From Stappia stellulata DSM 5886 (lineage in GTDB: Bacteria; Pseudomonadota; Alphaproteobacteria; Rhizobiales; Stappiaceae): DNA of 64,000 nucleotides. Of the stretch, positions 17,395 to 25,440 are shown in pieces. Location: the NCBI RefSeq assembly GCF_000423705.1, contig NZ_KE384083.1, positions 810,462-874,461 of the forward strand. Reading direction: 5' to 3'. A program made the translations under genes and the position numbers. Position 1 is the first letter of the stretch. Each line of letters starts with the position of its first letter. The notes under the pieces are model-generated. The model had not been told where the DNA came from, ran no database searches, and was given only the letters and a program-made list of their open reading frames with translations.

Positions 17395-19164
17395 TCAGGC
17401 GGCCGGGTCATAGGCAAGCACGTCGGCGGATGCCTGCAGGACCTGCGCCTTGAGCCCGCCGGCCTCGCCCAGATGCGCGGCTGCGAAATAGCGCGCCAGC
17501 AGACGCCGGCGTTCACCGGCCGGCGTGTTGTCGCCAAGGCTTGCAAGCGCGCCCTTGGCAAGCATCGCACCGCCGAAGACCGTGCCCAGCAGGCGCAGGA
17601 ACGGGGTCGCACCGGCCAGCGCCTCCGCCTGGCGTCCCTGGTCGAGCGCTTCGAGCAGCCAGTCGACCGCGGCACGCAGATGCGCGATGGCGGTGTCGAG
17701 CTGCGCTCCGGTTGCTCCGACATCGGCCTCCGCCCGCGTGGCGGCCGTGGCAATGGCCTCCAGTTCGGCGATCAGGCCGCGGACGGCCTCGCCGCCGGAC
17801 AAGGGCAGTTTGCGCGCAACCAGGTCAATGGCCTGAATGCCGTTGGTGCCCTCATAGATCGGAGCGATGCGTGCGTCGCGAAGATGCTGCGCCGCGCCGG
17901 TTTCTTCCACATACCCCATGCCGCCATGGATCTGCACGCCGATGGAGGCCACCTCCACCCCGATGTCGGTCGAAAGCGCCTTGGCGATGGGGGTGAGCAA
18001 GGCGGCCCGCTCGCTCCAGCGGGTGCGCACCGCCTGATCACCATCGAGGCGCGCCATGTCGAGCGCATGCGCGGTGCAAAAGCAGGTCGCGCGCGCAACC
18101 TGCGTCCAGGCCTGCATGGCGAGAAGGCTGCGCTTGATGTCCGGATGATGCGCAATCGCGCTCATGCCCTCGCCGCTCTCGCCCGGCGCCCTGCCCTGAC
18201 GGCGCTCCAGTGCATAGGCAAGCGCCTGCTGGGTCGCGCGCTCGGCAACGCCGAGCCCCTGGATCCCGACCGCGAGGCGGGCGTTGTTCATCATCGTGAA
18301 CATGCAGGCAAGACCGCGGTTTTCCTCGCCGATCAGCCAGCCGACGGCTCCGCCCTCGTCGCCATAGACCATCGTGCAGGTGGGCGAGGCATGAATGCCG
18401 AGCTTGTGCTCCATGCCCGCGCAGCGCACATCGTTGCGCGCGCCGAGCGACCCGTCGTCATTGACGAAGAATTTCGGCACCAGAAACAGCGAAATGCCCC
18501 GCGTGCCGGCCGGCGCGTCCGGCAGGCGCGCCAGCACAAGATGGACGATGTTGTCGGTGAAATCATGCTCGCCGTAGGTAATGTAGATCTTCTGGCCGAA
18601 AATCCGGTAGGTGCCGTCCTCGGCGCGTTCCGCTTTTGCCCGAAGGGCATTCAGGTCGGAGCCCGCCTGCGGCTCGGTCAGGTTCATCGTGCCCATCCAT
18701 TCGCCGGAAACCAGCTTGGGCAGATAGGTGTCGCGCAGCTCCTGCGTCGCGTGTTTTTCCAGCGCCTCGACGGCGCCCATGGTCAGCGTCGGACCGATGG
18801 CAAAGGCCATGGAGCCGGAGTTCCACATTTCCAGCGCCGCCGCCTGCAGCATCATCGGCAGCCCCTGCCCACCGTAGTCCGGCTCACCCGTAAGCGCGTT
18901 CCAGCCGCCTTCGGCCCAGGCGCGATAGGCATCCTTCCACCCCGGCGGCATGGTCACCGCGCCATCGACGAGCGTTGCGCCGACCTTGTCGCCCACTGCG
19001 TTCAACGGGGCAATTTCTTCCGCCGCGAAGCGCCCGGCTTCCTCCAGAATGGCATCCACCAGATCGTTCGACAGATCGCCGGCGCCCTCTTGCGCGACGA
19101 CATCGGCAAGCCCGGCGACTTCCTTCAAGGTGAATGCGATTTCCGAAACGGGGGCGCGATACAT
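17395..19164 (-). CDS. Acyl-CoA dehydrogenase with C-terminal extension (DmdC/FadE-like)
   Basis: FAD-dependent acyl-CoA dehydrogenase of 589 residues, longer than the classical 380-residue type because of an N-terminal segment and an extra C-terminal helical domain (about 465-589). Recognisable parts are TEPQAGSDLNALRAKA in the FAD/substrate region, IHGGMGYVEETGAAQ, and the catalytic Glu in PIYEGTNGIQAIDL. The same architecture is found in long-chain enzymes and in 3-methylmercaptopropionyl-CoA dehydrogenase DmdC, so the substrate is unsettled. It is first in an operon with a crotonase and an SDR. A 24-bp palindrome (19259-19282) lies about 95 bp before the start. Confidence 0.92.
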   Translation of the reverse strand: MYRAPVSEIAFTLKEVAGLADVVAQEGAGDLSNDLVDAILEEAGRFAAEEIAPLNAVGDKVGATLVDGAVTMPPGWKDAYRAWAEGGWNALTGEPDYGGQGLPMMLQAAALEMWNSGSMAFAIGPTLTMGAVEALEKHATQELRDTYLPKLVSGEWMGTMNLTEPQAGSDLNALRAKAERAEDGTYRIFGQKIYITYGEHDFTDNIVHLVLARLPDAPAGTRGISLFLVPKFFVNDDGSLGARNDVRCAGMEHKLGIHASPTCTMVYGDEGGAVGWLIGEENRGLACMFTMMNNARLAVGIQGLGVAERATQQALAYALERRQGRAPGESGEGMSAIAHHPDIKRSLLAMQAWTQVARATCFCTAHALDMARLDGDQAVRTRWSERAALLTPIAKALSTDIGVEVASIGVQIHGGMGYVEETGAAQHLRDARIAPIYEGTNGIQAIDLVARKLPLSGGEAVRGLIAELEAIATAATRAEADVGATGAQLDTAIAHLRAAVDWLLEALDQGRQAEALAGATPFLRLLGTVFGGAMLAKGALASLGDNTPAGERRRLLARYFAAAHLGEAGGLKAQVLQASADVLAYDPAA

Positions 19165-19258
19165 TCAACGTGGTCCTTCTTCGTTTTCGCGGGCCGCTTG
19201 ACGGATTGCAGAAGACGCCGCAGAACCGGCCCGGCAGATGGCAGGGCGGAGGATGGTC

Positions 19259-19282
19259 CCTGTTGACGTAAACGTCAACAGG
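19259..19282. promoter_or_regulatory. 24-bp palindromic operator between the acyl-CoA dehydrogenase operon and sua5
   Basis: Two perfect 11-bp arms (CCTGTTGACGT and its complement) flank a 2-bp AA centre. The core TTGACGTAAACGTCAA resembles the MerR-type LiuR operators described upstream of acyl-CoA and branched-chain catabolic genes in proteobacteria (from memory of the motif, not searched). It lies about 95 bp before the dehydrogenase ATG on the minus strand and 72 bp before sua5 on the plus strand. Control of the beta-oxidation operon is the likelier role. Confidence 0.7.
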
Positions 19283-19354
19283 CGAGACTCCCCGGCGATG
19301 TCTTGGCGCCTTTGCGTTTCCACCACCCCGTTTCGATCCGACAGGCAAATCCCG

Positions 19355-20359
19355 ATGCAGCGCTGGCACCTCTCCCCCGACACATTTGACGTGAGCGCCC
19401 GCCCGGAATTCGCGCAAACCGTTGCGGCACTCAGGGCCGGACAGCTTGTCGGCGTGCCGACGGAGACCGTCTACGGACTGGCGGCGGATGCCAGCAATCC
19501 GGCCGCCGTCGCCGCCATTTTTGCCGCCAAGGGCCGTCCGCATTTCAACCCGCTGATCGCGCATGTGGAAAACCTGGAAGCCGCACAACGCCACGCGGTG
19601 TTCGACGCGCGGGCCCTCGCCCTCGCCGAGGCCTTCTGGCCCGGCGCGCTGACGCTCGTGCTGCCGAAGCGGGCCGACAGCCCGGTTTGCGATCTCGCGA
19701 CCGCCGGGCTCGACAGCATTGCGGTCCGGGTGCCCGCCGCGCCCGTCATGCGGGCGCTCGCACACGCCGTCGGGGCGCCACTGGCGGCGCCGAGCGCCAA
19801 CCGTTCGGGGCGGATCTCCGGCACGACGGCGGATGCCGTTGCCGACGATCTCGGCCCGGCACTCACCATGCTGATCGATGCCGGAGCGACACCGGTCGGC
19901 GTGGAATCGACCATCGTCGGCCTGACGGGACCGGAGCCGGTCCTCTTGCGCCCCGGCGGCATCGCCCGGGAGCGTATTGAAAAACGCCTCGGCACACCTC
20001 TTGCGGCCCCCCCGGCATCGGCAAACGCACCGGAGGCGCCGCAAGCGCCGGGAATGCTCAGCTCCCACTACGCACCGCATGCAACCGTGCGGCTGAACGC
20101 AACGCATGTCCTGCCGGGCGAGGCGTTGCTCGCCTTCGGAGCCGACCTGCCCGAGGGGGCCGAACTGGCCGTCGCCATGGAAAGCCTGAGCTCAAGCGGC
20201 GATCTCACGCAGGCCGCCGCGCGCCTCTTTCAGGCCCTGCGCCGCCTCGACGCGTCCGGCGCACCCAGCATCGCCGTCATGCCCATTCCCCGGGACGGCC
20301 TCGGCGAGGCAATCAACGACCGGCTGCGCCGCGCCGCCGCACCGAGAACAGTGACATGA
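19355..20359 (+). CDS. L-threonylcarbamoyladenylate synthase, Sua5 type
   Basis: Makes threonylcarbamoyl-AMP from threonine, bicarbonate and ATP for the t6A37 modification of ANN-decoding tRNAs. The YrdC domain (about 10-200) has the GVPTETVYGLA, KGRPHFNPLI and PSANRSG motifs. A linker and a C-terminal Sua5 domain follow (about 215-334), containing PGMLSSHYAPH. At 334 residues it is the long Sua5 form, not the short TsaC. The ATG at 19355 is preferred over an upstream start at 19238, which would run through the operator palindrome. It is divergent from the fatty acid operon, and the two are not functionally related. Confidence 0.93.
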   Translation: MQRWHLSPDTFDVSARPEFAQTVAALRAGQLVGVPTETVYGLAADASNPAAVAAIFAAKGRPHFNPLIAHVENLEAAQRHAVFDARALALAEAFWPGALTLVLPKRADSPVCDLATAGLDSIAVRVPAAPVMRALAHAVGAPLAAPSANRSGRISGTTADAVADDLGPALTMLIDAGATPVGVESTIVGLTGPEPVLLRPGGIARERIEKRLGTPLAAPPASANAPEAPQAPGMLSSHYAPHATVRLNATHVLPGEALLAFGADLPEGAELAVAMESLSSSGDLTQAAARLFQALRRLDASGAPSIAVMPIPRDGLGEAINDRLRRAAAPRTVT

Positions 20360-20493
20360 ACCCGACACAAGAGCAGGCGCAGGCCAGGGCCTTTCGCAAG
20401 ATCTGGAATTTCTGACAATTATTATTGTTATTTTTTACGATATTTATTGAGTTTTATGAAATTATATTTCCATCATCCCTGCTTTCGCCTTCA

Positions 20494-20521
20494 TTGGCCG
20501 CTACGAATCATTTAGTATTAC
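20494..20521 (+). promoter_or_regulatory. Candidate sigma70-type promoter for the sRNA
   Basis: A possible -35 TTGGCC (20494-20499) and -10 TATTAC (20516-20521) are spaced by 16 bp, each matching consensus at 4 of 6 positions. They lie directly after an AT-rich block that could act as an UP element. This would start transcription near 20528, about 90 bases before the terminator. Confidence 0.35.
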
Positions 20522-20524
20522 AAA

Positions 20525-20618
20525 TGGAATGCAGCATGCAGCGAACCTCCCCAACGGGCCGTCTCACGCCCGCACCTTGCTCCCCGGGACCGTCATGAAA
20601 ATGCGGTCCCGGTTTTTT
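20525..20618 (+). ncRNA. Candidate small RNA with anti-Shine-Dalgarno motif
   Basis: The stretch between the candidate promoter and a strong intrinsic terminator would make an RNA of roughly 90 nt. It has an unpaired ACCTCCCC stretch near 20548, a 5-bp hairpin (CGGGC / GCCCG) after it, and the 9-bp terminator stem at the end. CU-rich anti-Shine-Dalgarno motifs of this kind are common in trans-acting alphaproteobacterial sRNAs. The family is not recognised, the 5' end is a guess, and a leader of the HDAC-like gene is an alternative. Confidence 0.4.
20584..20618 (+). terminator. Intrinsic terminator (9-bp stem, six T)
   Basis: Perfect 9-bp stem CCGGGACCG / CGGTCCCGG with an 11-base loop, followed at once by TTTTTT (20613-20618). 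It points along the plus strand, 225 bp after the sua5 stop, too far to be an obvious sua5 terminator. This supports a separate short transcript. Confidence 0.9.
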
Positions 20619-20735
20619 GCGTCGAGACAGTCCGCGATCTCCGCATCCATTTGACCTCTCGCATTGACAGCCTTCTGCGCGGCCGGTCTGATGCCGCCAA
20701 CCGCTTTGACAAAAAAGCACTTTGAGGAAACGCGC

Positions 20736-21665
20736 TTGTCCACTCTCTTCCTGCATCACACCTCCTATCTCGACCACCTGACGCCGGTGGGCCATCCCGA
20801 ACGCCCGGACCGGATCCGCGCCATCGACCGGATCCTGGAGCACGAGCGCTTCCAGTCGCTGGAGCGCGATGTCGCGCCGATGGGGCGCATCGTCGACATC
20901 GCCCGCGCGCATCCGTCGGACTACATCGACATGGTACACACCGCGGCGCCGACCGACGGGCTGGTGCGCATCGACGCCGACACGACGCTGTCCCCGGGAA
21001 GCTGGGAGGCGGTGATGCGCGGCGTGGGCGGCGCCTGCCGCGCCGTCGACGAGGTGATGGAAAGAAAAGTCACCAACGCCTTTTCGGCCAGCCGTCCGCC
21101 GGGCCATCATGCCGAGCGCGCGCGGGCCATGGGCTTTTGCTTCTTCAACAATGCCGCGGTGGCCGCGCGTTACGCCCAATCCGCCTATGGCGCGGAACGG
21201 GTCGCCATCGTCGATTTCGACGTGCACCACGGCAACGGAACGCAGGACATCTTCTGGAACGATCCCACGGTGATGTATTGCTCCACGCACCAGATGCCGC
21301 TTTACCCCGGTTCGGGGGCGGCCAACGAGCGCGGCGATGCCGACACCATCGTCAATGCTCCGCTTGCCGCCGGCGACGGCGGCGCGGAGTTCCGCGAGGC
21401 AATGGACATCGCGATCCTGCCGCGACTGGAAGCCTTCTCGCCCGATCTCGTGATCATTTCCGCCGGTTTCGACGCGCATGTGCGCGATCCGCTCGGCGGC
21501 TTGCGGCTGGTCGAGGCCGACTTTGCCTGGGCCACCGTCAAGCTCATGGAGCTTGCCGACCGCAAGTGCGAGGGACGGGTCGTGTCGCTTCTCGAGGGCG
21601 GCTACGATCTGGAAGGCCTGGCGCGCTCAGTCGCGGCCCATGTCATGACACTGATGACCGCCTGA
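20736..21665 (+). CDS. Histone deacetylase-like (acetylpolyamine amidohydrolase family) protein
   Basis: Zinc-dependent amidohydrolase of the HDAC superfamily, 309 residues. Motifs are GHPERPDRI near the start, the catalytic His pair in RPPGHHAE, zinc ligands in DFDVHHGNGT and SAGFDAH, and the late EGGYDLEGLA. Bacterial members act on acetylated small amines or proteins. The start chosen is the TTG at 20736, because a good ribosome site (TTGAGGAA) sits just before it and the following STLFLHHTSYLDH is the usual family start. It is followed by xseB, as in many Rhizobiales. Confidence 0.9.
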   Translation: MSTLFLHHTSYLDHLTPVGHPERPDRIRAIDRILEHERFQSLERDVAPMGRIVDIARAHPSDYIDMVHTAAPTDGLVRIDADTTLSPGSWEAVMRGVGGACRAVDEVMERKVTNAFSASRPPGHHAERARAMGFCFFNNAAVAARYAQSAYGAERVAIVDFDVHHGNGTQDIFWNDPTVMYCSTHQMPLYPGSGAANERGDADTIVNAPLAAGDGGAEFREAMDIAILPRLEAFSPDLVIISAGFDAHVRDPLGGLRLVEADFAWATVKLMELADRKCEGRVVSLLEGGYDLEGLARSVAAHVMTLMTA

Positions 21666-21770
21666 CCCGCCCCCCACTTTACCTGTTCAAGACACCGGCG
21701 GGCACCTTGCCCCTGTGCCTGCCGGTCTTTACGGTTGCGACCCATGCACAAAGATCCGCAGGAGCCCGTC

Positions 21771-22025
21771 TTGACCAGCGAAAGCACCGATCCGGGAATC
21801 GAGGCCCTGTCCTTCGAGGCGGCGCTCAAGGAACTCGAGGAGATCGTCGGCCGGCTGGAACGCGGCGACGTTCCGCTTGAGGAAAGCATCAAGCTCTATT
21901 CGCGCGGCGATGCGCTTCGCCGCCAGTGCGACAGGCTGCTCAAGTCGGCGGAGGCCAAGGTGGAGAAGATCCAGCTGGCCGAGGACGGCAGCGCCTCGGG
22001 CACGACACCGCTCGACGTCGACTGA
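21771..22025 (+). CDS. xseB: Exodeoxyribonuclease VII small subunit
   Basis: Small helical subunit that coats the large XseA subunit of exonuclease VII. The conserved part [31 protein letters not shown] matches the family in length and sequence. Two starts are possible: TTG 21771 with AGGAG seven bases ahead (84 aa), and ATG 21744 without a visible site (93 aa). The TTG fits the usual length better. xseA is not in this window, which is normal. The gene lies 105 bp after the HDAC-like gene and converges with a methyltransferase 13 bp on. Confidence 0.88.
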   Translation: MTSESTDPGIEALSFEAALKELEEIVGRLERGDVPLEESIKLYSRGDALRRQCDRLLKSAEAKVEKIQLAEDGSASGTTPLDVD

Positions 22026-22038
22026 CCCGCGCCGCGCG

Positions 22039-23151
22039 TTACTCCGGCTTCTCGTAGACCGCGATCCGCGTCAGGAAGGCGCAGGTCAGATCGCGCCTGA
22101 GCAGGCCCGCGGCCTCGAACGCACCGTCGAGATCGTCAGTCAGATACCCTTCGAAATACGGTTCGTGAAAAAGCGCGGGAAACAAGTCCAGCAGCCCGTC
22201 GTTCTCCGGCAGATCGCCGGCCTGCAGGCTGTCGGCGAAGATCAGCCGGCCGCCCGGCTTTAACACGCGGGCGAATTCGCCGGCCACCGCGCGGCGGATC
22301 TTGGGCGGCAGCTCGTGAAACAGGTAGACGCAGCTTGCGACGTCGAGGCTCCCGTCGGCAAAGGGCAAGGCTTCCGCCGGGGCGGTGACAAAGGACGCGC
22401 GGGCGCGGGACCGGCGGGGAAGTGCCGCGCGGGCATGCTGGAGATAGGGGTGCGACAGGTCCACCCCGACACCGCGCAGGCGCGGAAAGGCACCAAGCGC
22501 GGGCGCAAGCAGGCCGCCGGTGCCGCAGGCGATATCTGCATAGGCGACATGACGCTGGTCCCGCTGACGCAACAGCTGCGACAGCGGGACGAGGGCCTGC
22601 CGCCGCATCGCCGCCGTCGCCCCCTTGAACAGCACCTCGACCTGGAAATCATAGATGCGCGCACTGTCGCGCGAGAGCCAGCCGTCGGTCTGATAGTGAA
22701 AGTTCTGGCGATAATAGCGTGGCAGCCCCTTCGGCGCATCGCGCGTTGCCTCAAACACCTCCTGATGCGCGCCGGTGACACGGCGACGGGCGACCTCCGG
22801 CACGTCTTGCAGGAAGCGCCGGCCGAGGTCGAGAAACCTGAGCGGCGAACCGAATTCACCGTCCGGGGCCGGATAATGCCCTGCTTCGATGTTGGCGAGG
22901 TCGCGCCGGAACAGATCCGCGATCTGCGCGAACAGCTGCCGCTGGTCCGGCGTGTTGCCACGCGGTTTACGCGGCGCGGCGGCTGACGGTGCCTCCGCCT
23001 CTCCTGCCTCTCCTGAACGGTGTCGACGGGACACGCGGCGGGTGATGGCCTGCGCCAGTTCGCCATGGGCTGCAAACCACGTCACGCGCGCGCCCTGCCG
23101 TGCGGCATAGCGCGCCCGTCGGGTCCATGTCGAAAGCGCCGTTTGAGCCAT
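22039..23151 (-). CDS. Class I SAM-dependent methyltransferase
   Basis: A 370-residue protein whose C-terminal half is a Rossmann-type methyltransferase. Motif I is DIACGTGGLLAPAL near residue 210, the acidic strand is VGVDLSH, the post-I region is PAEALPFADGSLDVAS, and the following VLKPGGRLIFAD is typical of methyltransferase type 11. The N-terminal 190 residues have no family I recognise; they contain many Arg residues and may bind nucleic acid or lipid. An AGGAGG ribosome site precedes the ATG at 23151. It is last in a long minus-strand series with two RNA methyltransferases, which might hint at an RNA substrate, but that is only context. Confidence 0.82.
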   Translation of the reverse strand: MAQTALSTWTRRARYAARQGARVTWFAAHGELAQAITRRVSRRHRSGEAGEAEAPSAAAPRKPRGNTPDQRQLFAQIADLFRRDLANIEAGHYPAPDGEFGSPLRFLDLGRRFLQDVPEVARRRVTGAHQEVFEATRDAPKGLPRYYRQNFHYQTDGWLSRDSARIYDFQVEVLFKGATAAMRRQALVPLSQLLRQRDQRHVAYADIACGTGGLLAPALGAFPRLRGVGVDLSHPYLQHARAALPRRSRARASFVTAPAEALPFADGSLDVASCVYLFHELPPKIRRAVAGEFARVLKPGGRLIFADSLQAGDLPENDGLLDLFPALFHEPYFEGYLTDDLDGAFEAAGLLRRDLTCAFLTRIAVYEKPE

Positions 23152-23187
23152 TTCCGCCTCCTGTCGTGTCGACAAGCGGCCGCGCGA

Positions 23188-24447
23188 TCAGTCGCGCGTC
23201 AGGCCTGCCACCACCTCAATATGGGGCGAAAAGCGGAACTGATCCACGGGCAGCACCGATCGAAGCCGGTAGCCGCCGTCAACGAGATGGCGCAAATCGC
23301 GCGCCAAGGTCGCCGGATTGCAGGACACCGCCACCACCGTCTTCACCTTGGAGAGCGCAAGTTCGCGCGCCTGGGCTTCCGCACCGGCGCGCGGCGGGTC
23401 GAAGACGACCGCATCGTAGCCATCGCCGAAATCGTCGAGATCGGTGGCCGTGAGCGGATTGCGGAACAGGTCGCGACGCTCGCCCCGGACCTCGCGCAAG
23501 GCGCCCGCCCCGGCCCGCATGGCCGCATCCAGGCTCTTGAGGGCGGCGCGGTCGCCTTCCAGCGCATGAACCCGGGCACGGCGTGCAAGCCGGAGCGCAA
23601 AGGTGCCGGACCCGGCGAAGAGATCGGCAACATTGCGCGCCTTGCCGACACATTCGAGCACGCGTTTGGCGAGGGCCTGCTCGCCGGCTTGCGTTGCCTG
23701 CACGAAGCCGCCGGGCGGCGGAACCAGGGGCAATCCGTCGACGGACAGGAGCGGCGCACGCGCTTCCACCAGGGTCTCGCCATTGAGCGACAGGCGCGCG
23801 AACCCCGCGCCCATCGCGCGTTCGACAACCTCCGGCACACTGCGCGGCGAAATCTTCGCCGGTGTCGCCAGCGCCACGTCGAGACCGGTCCCGGTCGCCA
23901 GAACGGTGAGGGTCACCTCCCCCTTGCGCGGCATCACCAGGGAGGCCAGGTCGCGCAGGTCATCCAGCGCTGCCACGATTTCCGGAAGAACAACCGGACA
24001 GACCCGCAGATCCACCAGACGATGGCTTGCGCGCTCGTGAAAGCCGAGCATCACCCGCGAGCCGGCACGGGCGGCGGCGAAAACAGCGCGGCGGCGCCCC
24101 TCGCCGGTCGCATCCACCGTCGGCTCGACAAGGCTGTCGATGTCCTCAAAACCGCGTGCGGCCAGGGCCGCGATCACCTGCGCGCGTTTCCACTCGAGGA
24201 TCGCACGCTGGTCCATGTGCTGAAGGGCGCAACCGCCGCAGGTGCCGAAATGCGGACACAGCGGCTCGACGCGCTCCGGCGCCGGCGTCAGAACCTCAAG
24301 GAGCCGCGCGCGGCCGTCGGCGCGGGCGATGCGCACGGTTTCGCCGGGCAGCGTGAAGGGAACATGGACGGGGCCGTCGGCCGTCTCGGCACGCCCCTCG
24401 CCCTTGTGGGCCAATGTCTCGATGGTGCAGGTGATCTCGCTTGTCAT
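23188..24447 (-). CDS. TrmA/RlmD-type 5-methyluridine RNA methyltransferase
   Basis: A 419-residue SAM-dependent RNA uridine-C5 methyltransferase. An N-terminal TRAM-like domain is followed by the iron-sulfur cysteines C64, C70 and C73, with a fourth near 149 (LRVCPVV). The SAM motif is ADLFAGSGTFALRLA, the DPPRAG loop follows, and the catalytic Cys sits in VSCNPATLARD. The cluster cysteines favour 23S rRNA (RlmD-like) over tRNA TrmA, which lacks them. It lies 58 bp after tlyA and 36 bp before another methyltransferase gene, all on the minus strand. Confidence 0.92.
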   Translation of the reverse strand: MTSEITCTIETLAHKGEGRAETADGPVHVPFTLPGETVRIARADGRARLLEVLTPAPERVEPLCPHFGTCGGCALQHMDQRAILEWKRAQVIAALAARGFEDIDSLVEPTVDATGEGRRRAVFAAARAGSRVMLGFHERASHRLVDLRVCPVVLPEIVAALDDLRDLASLVMPRKGEVTLTVLATGTGLDVALATPAKISPRSVPEVVERAMGAGFARLSLNGETLVEARAPLLSVDGLPLVPPPGGFVQATQAGEQALAKRVLECVGKARNVADLFAGSGTFALRLARRARVHALEGDRAALKSLDAAMRAGAGALREVRGERRDLFRNPLTATDLDDFGDGYDAVVFDPPRAGAEAQARELALSKVKTVVAVSCNPATLARDLRHLVDGGYRLRSVLPVDQFRFSPHIEVVAGLTRD

Positions 24448-24505
24448 CCGCGCCGGTTACAGGGATGCAGGCGGAAAGGCAAGACAATCGCGTATCGGAC
24501 GGCCG

Positions 24506-25249
24506 TCAGCCGTGCTTTCGGCCCGCAAGCAGCCACTCGCGGTTGCCATCGCCCCCAGCGATCGGCGAGAGCTCGAACCCGGTCGCGGACCAGCCGGGCT
24601 GACCGTCGAACCAGTCGGCCAGCTCCCGCGCAGTGCGTTCGGCAGCCTTGGGTTCGACCAGCCCCTTCTTGCCAACGCCCTCGCGCCCGATCTCGAACTG
24701 CGGCTTGACCAGAAAGATCCCGCGCGCGCCCGCTGCCGCAAGCTCAAGCGCAGGCGGCAAGGCGAGACGCAGCGAGATAAAGCTCATGTCGGAAACGATG
24801 ATCGCCGGCGTGTCCCCATCGAGATCGTCAAGCGTCAACGCGCGGGCGTTGATCCCGTCGCGCCGACGAACACGAGGGTCGGCGTCAATGCGCGGATGCA
24901 GCTGGCCATGGCCGACATCGATGGCGTGAACGCGGGCCACGCCCGCCTCCAGAAGCACCTGCGTGAAACCGCCGGTGGAGGCTCCGAGGTCGAGCGCGAT
25001 CTCGCCGGCGACATCGATGGCAAAGACCGCCAGCGCGGCCTTGAGCTTGAGCGCGGCACGGGACACATAGGCCGCGGCCGGATCGCCGGCCTCGATTTCC
25101 GCGTCGGGCATCACCTTCTGGCCCGGCTTTTCCACCACCTCACCGCCAACGCGCACGGTGCCGCGCAGAATCGCGTCGCGGGCACGGGCACGGGTTTCGG
25201 CCAGGCCGCGTGCGACCATCACCGTGTCCAGCCGCTCACGTTCAGCCAT
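24506..25249 (-). CDS. tlyA: TlyA-family rRNA 2'-O-methyltransferase / hemolysin-like protein
   Basis: A 247-residue protein with an N-terminal S4 RNA-binding domain (about 5-60) and a C-terminal FtsJ-like domain. The SAM site is LDLGASTGGFTQVLLEAG and the catalytic region includes VSDMSFISLR and LVKPQFE. Known TlyA enzymes methylate ribose in 16S or 23S rRNA. It lies in a run of RNA-modifying genes and is separated by 21 bp from the upstream 51-aa gene. No truncation or unusual residue is seen. Confidence 0.92.
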   Translation of the reverse strand: MAERERLDTVMVARGLAETRARARDAILRGTVRVGGEVVEKPGQKVMPDAEIEAGDPAAAYVSRAALKLKAALAVFAIDVAGEIALDLGASTGGFTQVLLEAGVARVHAIDVGHGQLHPRIDADPRVRRRDGINARALTLDDLDGDTPAIIVSDMSFISLRLALPPALELAAAGARGIFLVKPQFEIGREGVGKKGLVEPKAAERTARELADWFDGQPGWSATGFELSPIAGGDGNREWLLAGRKHG

Positions 25250-25270
25250 TGCCGGCAGCCCGGCGGTTGC

Positions 25271-25426
25271 TCAGAAGCAATTGGCCAGCCCCGTCAGCAG
25301 CCGGTCGACGAAGACGCTTTCGCCATAGCGCAGCCACAGGACCCCGGTTGCCGCAAAGAGGATCGCGGCAAGAAGGGCACCCAGCACCGTCAGGGGCGTG
25401 CGCAGCGAGGCAGACGACGTACTCAT
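25271..25426 (-). CDS. Small single-span membrane protein between SCO1 and tlyA, 51 aa
   Basis: ATG at 25426, TGA at 25271. It begins 14 bp after the SCO1 stop and ends 21 bp before tlyA, so it looks like a member of the same operon. The product has one hydrophobic helix (about 11-31, LTVLGALLAAILFAATGVLW) and a short tail ending in Cys-Phe. It is not a family I can name. Position next to copper delivery genes suggests a membrane partner in cytochrome oxidase assembly, which is inference only. Confidence 0.65.
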   Translation of the reverse strand: MSTSSASLRTPLTVLGALLAAILFAATGVLWLRYGESVFVDRLLTGLANCF

Positions 25427-25440
25427 GGGCTCAGTGTCCT

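Larger units (their letters stand above)
20360..20735. other. Non-coding gap with AT-rich block and candidate sRNA
   Basis: A 376-bp gap between sua5 and the HDAC-like gene. It holds a strikingly AT-rich block (about 20405-20480), then a candidate promoter, a candidate small RNA and a strong terminator, each listed separately. I see no convincing protein-coding frame in it. A short AT hairpin (ACAAT-TATT-ATTGT, then a T-rich run) near 20415 might weakly end the sua5 message. Confidence 0.6.

Noticed and set aside
16588-19164. Assignment of the dehydrogenase-crotonase pair to DMSP (DmdC-DmdD) degradation
   Set aside because: The dehydrogenase architecture fits, but the crotonase lacks the two Glu needed by DmdD-type hydratases, so the pathway is not supported.
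16816-19266. Plus-strand open frame of 816 codons opposite the acyl-CoA dehydrogenase and crotonase
   Set aside because: Same GC effect; the product is His/Arg/Gly-rich low-complexity, and the minus strand has full catalytic motifs.
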